Assembly: GCA_965226565.1 (NCBI GenBank)
Contig: CBDDDI010000005.1
Location: forward strand, 1 to 64,000
Length of the DNA stretch: 64,000 bases
Direction: 5' to 3'
From: SZUA-444 sp965226565
GTDB lineage: Bacteria; Bacillota; Clostridia; Oscillospirales; Ruminococcaceae
Both the position numbers and the translations under genes were made by a program. Positions within the stretch are counted from its first letter, which is position 1, and each line of letters opens with the position of its first letter. Positions 10,473 to 22,500 of the stretch are shown piece by piece. The notes under the pieces are model-generated. The model saw nothing but the letters and a program-made list of their open reading frames with translations, did not search any database and was not told where the DNA came from.

Positions 10473-12815
10473 TTATTCATATAATACTTCGCTAAGATTA
10501 ATTCTTTTTATACTAGACATCATTAAATTAATAATAATATTGTAAAGTATAAAAACTACAACAACTATCAATATAGAAATAAGTAATGAAACCTTTAATG
10601 TTATAAGAACATCAGTAGTTGTATTAACCATATCTTGCAAAGCTAAAAGTACAGGCTCTACTAAGAAATATCCAATTATAGATCCACTTAAAACTGCTGT
10701 TGAATAGATATTTACAATTAAATTAAATATTTTCCTATCTTTATATCCTAACAATGAGAAAATAACAATATCTTTTTTATTTTCTTTAACATTAAGATAT
10801 GCTATTAAACATGATATACCAGTAACAAGTAAAATAGTAAGTACAATCAAAATTGGAATTATCGACATACTACCACTTAACAATCCTTTTACATCATCAA
10901 TTTGTTGATCTTTAGAAATAACTGTTCCATCATCGCTAAAAGGTTTTTTGCCATTATTTAAAAATTCTCCATTAAAAGTAGTTAAACTAACAGCATCAAA
11001 AATTAATTTACTACAATCTCTATCTACATAAAAATTAGTATCATATGCTACTGAATTAATTCCTGAAATATTAAATCTCATAATCTTTCCATTAGAAGCA
11101 CGAAAAGTTAATTGCGAATTAACTTTAACATCATACATATCCGCAAACTTTGCTGATACTACTATACTATATTTAGGAATTGGTAATAAAGAATTATTAT
11201 TTTCATCTACTATTTTTAAAGATTTACAATTAGTATTCAAAGATAAAATATTATAATAAGTATTTATTTTTGTTCCTAAATAATCAAGTACATATAATGA
11301 ATCTTGTATAAATGTTTCTGAAAGATTATCATATTCAAAATTATTTATTTTGTAAGAATAATGAGCGACAGAATCATAATTAAGTTCATTATTATATTGT
11401 TCTATTGGCTTAGATGACAAATTAAATATTGCTATTGAAAATGTTGATAAAATAATTGCAAATATACTAACAAACATTATTGCTACAAATCTTGATATAC
11501 GTTTTAAAATATACGCAGCACGAATTTTTGTATCAACAGAAGCTTTATCAAATATTGTTTTTGATTTTTGAATTATTTTATTTGCACCTTCTGATGCTCT
11601 ATCAAGTATCAAATTCATAATATTTTTATTAAGAAGCACTTTACATTTCATAACAATAAATAAATTAAATATAAATAATACTATATTAACAAATATTATT
11701 ACACCTAAAATAGTAACAAAATCAATATCAGTTTTTATAATATTAAACACATTACAATAAGATTGCATAAATCCTTGTGCCATTAAATATCCAAAAACTG
11801 ATCCAACGACTAATCCTAGAAAAACAGGAATATTCACAACAAAAAATGCGACTGTCAAACTTTTAGAACTATAGCCCATTCCAAGAAGAACACCATAACT
11901 TTTTTGCAAAGATTTAAACCAGTTATTTATAAGCATAAGTGTCATAAATATAATTGTTACAAAAAACAATATTACTCCTGCAGCCATCAATGACAAACTC
12001 ATTGAAAAATTTGATAACAAACTATTAAATGATGAAAGTTTAGTGCTTGATGCAACAAATTTTACATCTGGATCATCCATCATATTTAAAACTATTTTAT
12101 CAATTTCTTCATTAGATTTTTTATCATTAAATATACCTAAAAACAAAATTTCTTCATCATCATTTTTAAACAAATCATATGCTTTGTTTGTAACAATCAC
12201 ACCAGCATTATTTTTTGATGTCATTGATGTAGAAAATTTAGAATTATAAATAAGTGATTCTGAAGCTTGTGTATATAAGCCAGAAACCTTAAATTCTTTA
12301 GAATCTATCATCAAAACATCAGATACTTTAACATTGTTTTGTTTAGCATATTGATAAGAAATCAAAGCTTCATTATCAGTAAGCGGTTTGTGTCCTTGAT
12401 TAATATCTATTATATTAACTTTTTCAGGCATAGTATTTATATACCAAACAATATCATCTAATTTTTTATATATTCTAGAATAAAATTGTGAAGTAAAATT
12501 ATATTTAATCTCAAGTGGTTTAATTCTATTTACAAGATATTTATCTAAATCCACTTTATACTTTTCTAATAAATCTTTTTGAGATAATTCCATTACATCT
12601 TTAGTAGGTATTTTATATTCTTTTATAACATTTTTTATTTCATCATCAGTTAATTCACATTTAGGAAAAACTCTAAATTGTTCTAAATTACAATTTTCAA
12701 GCTGTTTGTTATATTCTTGCTGTAAAGGTATGTTTCCTAAATATAAATATGAAAATAAAAAACCTAAGATTGAAGAAATAATAAAAAATAGTATCAATAT
12801 TAATTTACTTCTCAT
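10473..12815 (-). CDS. ABC transporter permease, FtsX/MacB-like
   Basis: 780 residues. An N-terminal membrane helix (about 4-24) is followed by a long extracytoplasmic region. Two FtsX-type membrane blocks follow, about 270-395 (LMAAGVILFFVTIIFMTLML and following helices) and about 660-765 (IIPILIVLTILLVTGISCLIA and following), with a central helix around 445-470 (FVAIMFVSIFAIILSTF). The duplicated FtsX architecture is typical of permeases of lipoprotein, lipopeptide and peptide exporters or resistance pumps. It lies 29 bp after its ATPase gene inside the NRPS operon, so export of, or self-protection from, the acyl-dipeptide is the probable role. Confidence 0.88.
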   Translation of the reverse strand: MRSKLILILFFIISSILGFLFSYLYLGNIPLQQEYNKQLENCNLEQFRVFPKCELTDDEIKNVIKEYKIPTKDVMELSQKDLLEKYKVDLDKYLVNRIKPLEIKYNFTSQFYSRIYKKLDDIVWYINTMPEKVNIIDINQGHKPLTDNEALISYQYAKQNNVKVSDVLMIDSKEFKVSGLYTQASESLIYNSKFSTSMTSKNNAGVIVTNKAYDLFKNDDEEILFLGIFNDKKSNEEIDKIVLNMMDDPDVKFVASSTKLSSFNSLLSNFSMSLSLMAAGVILFFVTIIFMTLMLINNWFKSLQKSYGVLLGMGYSSKSLTVAFFVVNIPVFLGLVVGSVFGYLMAQGFMQSYCNVFNIIKTDIDFVTILGVIIFVNIVLFIFNLFIVMKCKVLLNKNIMNLILDRASEGANKIIQKSKTIFDKASVDTKIRAAYILKRISRFVAIMFVSIFAIILSTFSIAIFNLSSKPIEQYNNELNYDSVAHYSYKINNFEYDNLSETFIQDSLYVLDYLGTKINTYYNILSLNTNCKSLKIVDENNNSLLPIPKYSIVVSAKFADMYDVKVNSQLTFRASNGKIMRFNISGINSVAYDTNFYVDRDCSKLIFDAVSLTTFNGEFLNNGKKPFSDDGTVISKDQQIDDVKGLLSGSMSIIPILIVLTILLVTGISCLIAYLNVKENKKDIVIFSLLGYKDRKIFNLIVNIYSTAVLSGSIIGYFLVEPVLLALQDMVNTTTDVLITLKVSLLISILIVVVVFILYNIIINLMMSSIKRINLSEVLYE

Positions 12816-12844
12816 TAAACTTCTTAAATTATTTACTATAATAG

Positions 12845-13576
12845 TTATCGTAGCCAGTCCACCTCCTCAACAGTTTTAGAAGCGATATTTAAATCATCAC
12901 TAACTAATCTACCATCACGCATTCTTAAAACTCTTTTGGCTAAATAAGCAATTTGTGGATTATGTGTAACTAATATAATTGATAAATTTCTTTCTTTTTG
13001 AACCTTTAACAACAATGAAAGCACCATTTTACTAGTTTCACTATCAAGTGCACCTGTTGGTTCATCACAAAATAATATATCAGTATTTTTTGCTAATGCT
13101 CTTGCAATAGAAACTCTTTGTTGCTCTCCTCCTGATAATTGATACGGAAATTTCTTCATCTTTTTTTCAAGTCCAACATCTCTTAAAATCTGTTTTACTT
13201 TCTTTTTATCTCCTGACAAACTAGCTCCTACTAAAACATTTTCTTGTACATTTAAATTAGGTAAAAGATGATATGCTTGAAAAATAAATCCAATATGATC
13301 TTTTCTTAATAATGTAAGTTTATTTTTATTTATATGACTACTATCTACATCGTTATAATAAACAGAACCAGATGTTGGTTTTTCAAGTGTACTAGCAACA
13401 TTAAGTAAAGTGGTTTTTCCAGAACCTGATGAACCTAAAATTACAACAAATTCACCTCGATACAATTCTAAATTAATATCTTTTAAGGCATGAACTTTAC
13501 TATCATTTCCACCAAAATCTTTTGATACATTAACTAGTCTAACAATTGTTTCCTTATTTTTAGCTGTATTATTCAA
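12845..13576 (-). CDS. ABC transporter ATP-binding protein (MacB/LolD type)
   Basis: Nucleotide-binding domain with Walker A GSSGSGKTT, Q-loop, signature LSGGEQQR, Walker B ILFCDEPTG and the H-loop His in VTHNP. The frame opens at 13597, but that ATG has no RBS. GGAGGA at 13584-13589 sits 7 nt before a TTG at 13576, which I take as the start (243 residues); the longer form would be 250. The TTG overlaps the NRPS stop codon by 8 bp, implying coupled translation. It energises the FtsX-like permease encoded next. Confidence 0.92.
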   Translation of the reverse strand: MNNTAKNKETIVRLVNVSKDFGGNDSKVHALKDINLELYRGEFVVILGSSGSGKTTLLNVASTLEKPTSGSVYYNDVDSSHINKNKLTLLRKDHIGFIFQAYHLLPNLNVQENVLVGASLSGDKKKVKQILRDVGLEKKMKKFPYQLSGGEQQRVSIARALAKNTDILFCDEPTGALDSETSKMVLSLLLKVQKERNLSIILVTHNPQIAYLAKRVLRMRDGRLVSDDLNIASKTVEEVDWLR

Positions 13577-16500
13577 TATCATTTCCTCCAAGCTCATTTA
13601 AAAGTAAATTTACATTATATCTTAAATTATTTGGATCTGATAACATTGTAATATGAGTACCTTTACCTTGTACATACTTAACTTTTTTATCAGAAACTTT
13701 ATTCCAACCTTCTCTAGTATCATTTTCATCTGGTAAAACATCTTCTGATAAAAGATTTACAAACTCACAATTAGGTATAACTTTTGTTTGATCACGATGT
13801 TTATCACAATACTCTTGATAAATTCTTGCTTCTTCAATAAGACCTTTTCGTTCATTATTAATTAATTTTTGAACTGCATCAGAATTAAAGAAATTAGCAT
13901 CTAAATTTGTTTCTTTAGTAAAATTCTCAATCATTTCATTAATACTGTCATCAGAGATTGTAACATATTTAATTCCTTCATCCCATTTAAATCCATCTAT
14001 CATAACAATTTTTGATACACCTATACCTTTAGAATTTAAATAATCAGAAGTATCATACGCTATATTTCCTCCTCCTGAATATCCCATTAATACTGGTGAT
14101 TCATCTAAATTAGCTTGATTTCTTATGTATTCACCAAACATTTTTGCCATACCATCATTTTGTGTCAAATGAAAAACATGAAAACAATATTCAGACATTA
14201 TAGTCGACATTTTTTCAAAAAGTGGAATATAAGCAACTTTAAGCATTGCAGGCGGAAACATAAATATATGCTTTTTAGCTTCTTTATTAATAACTGTTAC
14301 AATTTCATCTTTTGTAGAAGAATAATTTTTAAATCCATCTATAATTTGATTAGTCAAATTTTCTTTCTTTTCAAGATTTAATAAGTATTTTAAATGCTTT
14401 TTAAAATTTTGCACTATTTTATTTATTGTCTTTTTAGGATAATAATATGGTGAATATCTAATATCTACAGTAAATCTTTTATTCACATTAAAAATATTTA
14501 CCACCATAGGATTTGTAGAACGTATATTATCACTCACTTCTTTTCCAACACCAAATAAAACTCTTCTATAATCAGTATCCTCTTGTTCTTCAAATGAGCC
14601 CATATAATTAAACAACGGTGCTGCAACCATATGTTTATTAATAAATGAATATGATACTCCACTTTCAGGAATTGATTTTATTTCATTTTTAATTTCTTCT
14701 GCCATTTCTAAATTAATATCATCATCACAAACATTAATTTTGATAGGATACATAGATGTAAACCATCCAATTGTACGAGCAATATTAAGCATTGGAATAT
14801 CCGTTTCACGTCCATGACTTTCTAAAAATAGTGTTGCAAAACAATCATCTTTTGATTTTAGTGCATATGAAAATGCAAGCAAAAGCATTTCTAACACACC
14901 TGAAGTTTTTTCTGATAATTGATGAGAAATATTAGATGAAAAAGCAAAAACAATTTGATTTAATTCTGATAATAATTCTGGATCATATCTTCTTAAATCA
15001 TCATTATTAATTCTACTATCCCAAAAATTTCTCACTGCATTTATTTTATCTTTATCATAATAATTATCTAACGCTTCTGCCCAACTACGAATTGAATCAG
15101 TTTTATTTGGCAATTCAGGCTCTTTATGTATTTTTAAAGATTCATAAACATTTATAAAATCTTCTAAAATTATTCTTTGAGATATACCATCACAACACCA
15201 ATGATGAAGCACTATTAATAAATACTTTTTATTAAAATTAGTTTTAATATACGCTGCACTTATTAATTCTCCTTTTTCTAAAGAAATAGAATTTTGTACT
15301 ATATTGCATTTTTGTTCAAAATTAAATAAGCTACAATTAATTTCAAATACTTTTGGCATTATATTTTCTGCATCTACAAATTTTGAAACATTACTACCAT
15401 AACTATAACTTAGCCTTAATGCATCATGATGTTTAATTAATCTAATAAGAGTTTCTTTTATTAAATCTTTATCCATCTCATCATTAACTTTTAATAATAT
15501 TGATTGATTAAAATTAGATATTGAATTTCTATCAGAAATTTCAACTAACCTTTTTTGAGTAGGTAATAATATAGTTTCTCCTGATAATGCTTCTTGTGGT
15601 ATTTCACGATTTGATAAAGTTATATTTTCTGCAAGTTTTCTAACGGTAGGAAATTTCTCAATATCTTTTAAATGTATATTGTATTCATATAAAAGTGAAA
15701 CTAACTGAATTGACTTAATAGAATCTCCACCAATAGCAAAAAAGCTATCATCTATACTTACATTTTCGACATTTAATACTTTGCAGAATATGTCTGATAT
15801 TTTCTTTTCTAAATCATTTTTAGGCACAACATATTCTTGAACTTTTTCTTCTTTAATTTCAGGCAATAATTTTTTGTTTAACTTACCATTATTATTTATA
15901 GGCAATTTTTCTAATTTCATATAATTATGAGGAACCATATATTTAGGAAGTTTTCTATTAAGCATTTGCTCTATTATTGCACAGCTAATTTCAATATCAC
16001 TTTCATAATAACAACATAAAGCACTATTAGAATTAACAATAACAGCAACATTTTTAATTTCATCAATAGAACGAATTTGAGATTCAATTTCTCCAAGCTC
16101 AATTCTTTGCCCATGAATTTTCACTTGTTTATCAATACGTCCCATGTAATTAATACAACCATCTGCTCTCCAGCTTGCTAAATCTCCTGTACGATACATT
16201 AATCCTTTACCAAATGGATTATCTATAAATTTTTCTTTATTAAGTTTAGGTTTATTTAAATATCCTATTCCAACACAATCTCCTGCAACACAAAGTTCAC
16301 CTGGTTCTCCAATTGAACAAAGCTTATTATTATTTAATATATAAATTTGTGTATTTGAAAATGGTCTACCTATAGTCGTATCTAAATTTTCTACTAATTT
16401 TGTTGTGATCCATACTGTAGATTCACTTGGACCATAGATATTATAAATATCTGCATCAGTATATTTTCTTAAATCAACAAATAATTCTTCAGGAAAAACT

Positions 16501-19500
16501 TCTCCACCTAAAATTATTGTAGTCATTTGTTTTAAATATTCACAACAAGTTTTATCATAAATTAAAGCTCGCATTTTAGATGGTGTTGTTTGAATACTAG
16601 TTGCTTTATTTGCAATAGCATATTCAGCTAAAGCATGTTGTTCATTTTGTTGTTCTTTTGATGCAAGAAGAATTGTTGATCCATTTAATAATTGCAACAA
16701 ACTTTCTGTTACAAAAATATCAAAAGAAATCGTAGTTGTAGATAACATTACAGGATTTAAAGATTTTTTTATAGAATACATAATTTGCAAATTGTTATAA
16801 CAAAAATTCACTGCATTTTTATGTGTGATTATAACACCTTTAGGTTCACCAGTTGATCCTGATGTATAAATAATATAACAATTATTACTAGAGCTAATTT
16901 CTATTGGTCTTAAAAATGCTCTTGACCTACCTACTGTCTCTTCTATACATATTTTTTCTATATAAAGCTCGCTAATTAATTCTTCACATTTATTAGAATA
17001 TATAACACATTCAGATTCACTATCTCGAATCATAAAATCAATTCTCTCAATAGGCAAACTAGGATCTATTGGCAAATATCCATTACCTGATTTTAATATT
17101 CCAAGCATAGCTATATAAATATTTTCATCTCTATTTAAAACAAATGGAATTATTTTATTTTTAGATGAGTAACCTAAATTATTTATATTTACTGCAAGTT
17201 TATCTGATAATTGATCTAATTCCAAATAACTTAATTTTTTATCTTGAAAAATAACAGCAGTTTTATCAGGATGTGTTTTTACTTCTCTTTTAAATAAAGA
17301 AACAACAGTTTGCTCAGATGGATATTCTATACTTGTATCATTAAATAATAATTTTACAACATCTTCTTCTGCCTCATCCATTATTGATAAATTAGAAATT
17401 TTGTCATTAGAATTTTTAATAATATTTGAAAAAAGAGTTGTCAAATGATTAAAAATATATTGAACATCATCTAATTTATAGTATTTTAAATTATACATAA
17501 ACTGAACAGAAAGTTCTTCACCTGGAAAAATACTAATGGTTAAATCATAATTAGTTTGTTCTCTTGTAAATTCAACTTTAGCATTATTTTGTTCTAATAA
17601 TTTTTCTGTATTTTTGTCAATAGAATAATTCTCAAATACAAGAAGTATTTGAATTAAATTACTGCCTAAACCTGTTTCCTTATTTAATCTAGTAAGTGGA
17701 TAAAGTTCATATTTATTACTTTTTAAAGCATTTTCTTGAACTTTATTTAATAATGAAATACAAGTATCATTTTCATTTGTTGTCACTCTACAAGGAATTG
17801 TATTTACAAACATTCCTATAGCAGTATTAATATTGTCAACTTCAATATTTCTTCCTGAAACAACTTTTCCAAAAACAATATCATTAGAGTTATTATATCT
17901 TTGAATCAAAATTCCAAGTACTGTTTCAAACAATGTATTAAGTGTAATAAAACTTTTCTTACAAAAATCACAAATTTCTGTTTTTAATTTATTATCAAAA
18001 GTAAATTTTGTAGATTTAACCACTTCTTCAGCTTGATAAACTTGATTAAAAGGTCTCATCATTGAGCTTCCTTCATATTCTGATAGCATATTAATCCAAA
18101 ATCTATCATAATCAGAAGTAATTGTCTCATCTAGTTTATCAACATATTCATCAAATTTCATTTTAGGAAATTCAGATAATAAGTTACTATCACTTTCAAA
18201 TTTATCGTTATTAATATGAGTATATAATGATAAGAAATTTGTTAAAAACAAACCAAAACTCCAACCATCAAATATTAAATGATGGAAAGTCCAAACTATT
18301 TTATATGAATTGCTTATTTTAACAATTGATAATCTAATAAGTGGTGGATTATCAATATCAAAACCTTTTATTTTATCTTCATCTAACCATTTATTAAAAC
18401 TATCTAAATTCTCAAAACTTAATTCATTAATAAACTTAATATCAGGTTTATTAACAACAACTCTACGCATTAATTCATCTTTACACCAAAAAGCTGTTCT
18501 TAATATATCATAATAATTTATAAGAAGTGAAAAAGCTTTTTTTGCAGCAAAAACATTAATGCCATTTTTAAAGTCAATAACATTTTGAATAATATATGTT
18601 CCATCATGTTGATCATTTAAATAATAATAAACCATACCTTCTTGCATTGGAGTTAATTTTCCAATTGACTCTATATTATTACCATAACTAATAGTAATAG
18701 GTTTTAATTGATTATAATTAATTTTTGCATTATCAAAATCTGATGGTGTAAGATATTTATTTTCATATTTAGTACAAAAATCAACTAAATCTCTAATGTT
18801 TTTTTCTAATTCAAAAGGCATAGCATCAATTTGACTACCAGTATATTTAATAGGATTAATAACGATTTTCGCATGAAATTTGTTGTTAATACAAAAACAA
18901 TCTATAGTGATATCATTTTCATAATTATTTCCTCTATCAATATCACGAGAAAGATATCTATCATCAATAACAACATTAAAATCATTTAAAAGTTCATTAA
19001 AATCTCCAAGATAATTTACACGAATATTTGGAACCACATTATTAAAATCAACTCCACAATACTCTTTTAAGACCATAAATCCTGTACCATTATTTGGAAC
19101 AGAGCTCATAGCCTCTTTAGCAGCAATAATATCATTTTCATAATCACCTGTTGAAGTTAATTTAACAGGATATATCGATGTAAACCAACCTATAGTATTA
19201 ACTATATCATCAAAACCATCAACCATTGTACGACCATGACTTTCAAATTCTGCAACAACTATATCTTTATTAAATATTGATCCGAAAGTTCTAGCAATAG
19301 CAGCTCCAATAATATCATTTATTTGAGTGTTAAATGCTTTGTGACAATCTTTCAAAAGTGCTGTTGTCACATTTTGATCAAACGTCAAATGTTTTCTAAT
19401 ATAAACAGGTCTTACAACAAAATCACTTTCAATCTCTAATTTTGGCTTACAATGTTTACAAATATCTTTCCAATAAGGTATTTCTTTTCTAAAAGTATCT

Positions 19501-22500
19501 CTATTTTGATATAATGTTTCTGACCATGATAAATATGGTGAATCAAAATTAAAATATATTACCTTTTCATTTCTTTTAATTTTATTTAATATCTCATTAA
19601 AATCGTTTAATAATATTCTCCATGATACACCATCTATAACCATATGATGAATAGAAATAAGTACATAATGACCATCTAATGTATGAAAAACTCCAAGTCC
19701 TATTAATGTTTGATTTTTAAAATTGATTTTGTTTTTGATTTCAATAGAATGTTGTTTTATTAATTGTGGAATATCTTCAATTTTCTCTTGAATAAAATCA
19801 TATTCATTTATAATATAAGACCAGCTAAAATCATTATTTGCATATTGATAATCATCTTTAAATTTAGCATGAAGCATAGGATGCTTAGAAATAAGCAATC
19901 TTATTATTGTTTCTAAAACAGATTTAGTTATCACTTCTTCATATTTTAGTAAAAATGATTGTAAATAATAATTAGGATTACTATATTGTTTATTAATAAA
20001 ATATTTTTGAATTGGACTTAATCTTGCAGATTTTAAATTAGATATAGCAACTTTTTGATCTTCTTTCATTTCTGTTATAGCATCACAAATAAGCCTAACA
20101 GTCTTTAAATTTGTTAGGTTCCATACTTTAACATCTAATTTTTTTTCACGTAAAAGTGAAACTATTTTAATAGCTTTAATCGAGTCTCCACCAAGTTCAA
20201 TATAATTATCATCCATACCTACTTTTTCAACATCCAGAACACGCTCAAGTATTTGAGTAAATATTTTCTCTTTGTCTTTAGAAGGCGCAACATATTCAAC
20301 AGAAGATGAAACTTTAATATCTGGCAAAGCTTTTTTATCCAGTTTTCCATTAGCAGTTATAGGAAACTTGTCTAATTGCATTATTAAAGATGGCATCATA
20401 TATGAAGGCAATAAGCTTTCTAACTCAGTTCTAACTTGATCTTGTGAGATTTCTCTTGTAGCACAAAAATATGAATAAATTTGTGCATCTTCACTTCCAT
20501 TTTCTTTGCATATAGCAACTGAATCAGTGACATTAGGAATTTTTCTTATAGCACTTTCAATTTCACCAAGCTCAATACGAAATCCATGAAATTGAATTTG
20601 ATGATCCATTCTTCCAACATAACGAAGATTTCCATCTGGTAACCATTCTGCCAAATCTCCAGAACGATACATTTTTCCATCACCAAAAGGATTATCAACA
20701 AAACGTTCATCAGTTAATTTTTGATTATTAATATATCCTAAAGATACACCTTCACCAGTAACACAAATTTCTCCTATCATATTAATACCACATATAGTAT
20801 TCTTATTTAAAAGATAAACTTGTAATGTTGGAATAGGCTTACCAATATTGCTAATACCATTTTGTATTTCAATATCAGTAATTTCTTTATATGTAACATG
20901 AACAGTAGTTTCAGTAATTCCATACATATTTATAATCATAGCATCAGAATAAGTATCATGCCAAACTCTAAGTTTAGCAGGCAATAATGCTTCTCCACCA
21001 AAAATAATATAGCGTACAGATCTCATTTTTTGTTCATCATCTACAGCCATTAAATTATAAAATGAAGATGGTACCTGATTTAATATTGTAAGCTTTTCTT
21101 GATATATTATATCTAAAACTTCATATGAATTTTTAACTTGTGTTTCTGATGGAAGAATTAATTTTGCACCATTTGTTAATGCTCCAAAAATTTCCCATAC
21201 TGAGAAATCAAAACAATAAGAATGAAATTGCATCCACACATCGTTATGTGAAAAATCAAACTGGAATTTATCATTTTTTAATAATCTAACGACATTTTTA
21301 TGTGATATCATAACTCCTTTTGGTTTGCCTGTTGTTCCAGAAGTGAAAATAATATATGCAACATCATTAGGATTTATTTTTCTAAAAACATATGTATTTT
21401 CTTTATCAAAAACATCATTATCATTTATATTTAAACATTTTATTTCTTCTTCATAATAAGAAATAATTGATAAATCATCAGTTAAAATAATTGATGGTTC
21501 TGAATCTTTAAGTATAAATTTCTTACGTTCATTTGGATAGTTAATATCTATTGGAACATATGCTGCTCCAACTTTTAAAGTAGCTAAAATAGCTATTATT
21601 TGATTAACTCCTCTGTTTATAAACAACGCTACTTTATCACCTGCTTTTACACCATTTTCTTTCATAGTATAAGCAAGTTTACCACTATATACATCAAGTT
21701 CAGAATAAGACATAGACTTTTCTGTATAATCTTTTATAGCTATATTATAAGGAGTTTTTAATACTTGCATTTCAAACAAACTTATTATTGATTCATTTCT
21801 AGGAAAAAAAGCTTTTTCTTGATTAAAATCATATACTACAGTCTTTTTTTCTTTTTCATCAATTATATCCATATTTTCAATAATAGTATTTGTATCTTTT
21901 ATACCAGCCATTATTATATGCATAATTCTATCATGAAATCTTTGAATATCTTCTCTATCAAATTTCTCAGTTTGATAATCATAGGAAATAGTAATATTTC
22001 CTGTTAAAAAATCTTCACCAATATGAATCATCAAACTTTCTGTTTGAAATGAATTATTATACCAAGTTATATCAGCATTAATAGTATCTTTAACACCAAC
22101 ATTTTGATAACTAATAGTTGTATCATATAATTTACCTGAGTATCTATATTCTTCACGAATATTAGTCAATATTTTTGAATAATTATATTTTTGATGTCTC
22201 ATAGCAGATAACATTGACATTTTAGAAGACATAATACAATCTATAAAACTAGCTGATTTATCAATTTCTACAAGTGCAGGAACAGTATTTACAAACATTC
22301 CTACTGTGTTTTTAAAATCAACTGAACGATTATGACACACAAATCCTAAATAACTAGAATCAACATTTTTAAATTTAGTCATATAAACACTGTAAGCACA
22401 TGAATAAAGTGTCATTAAAGAAACTTGGTTATCTTTACAAAATTCTGAAATTTCTTTAATTGTATTATAAGATAAAACAAATTTTTCTCTTTCTGCTCTA

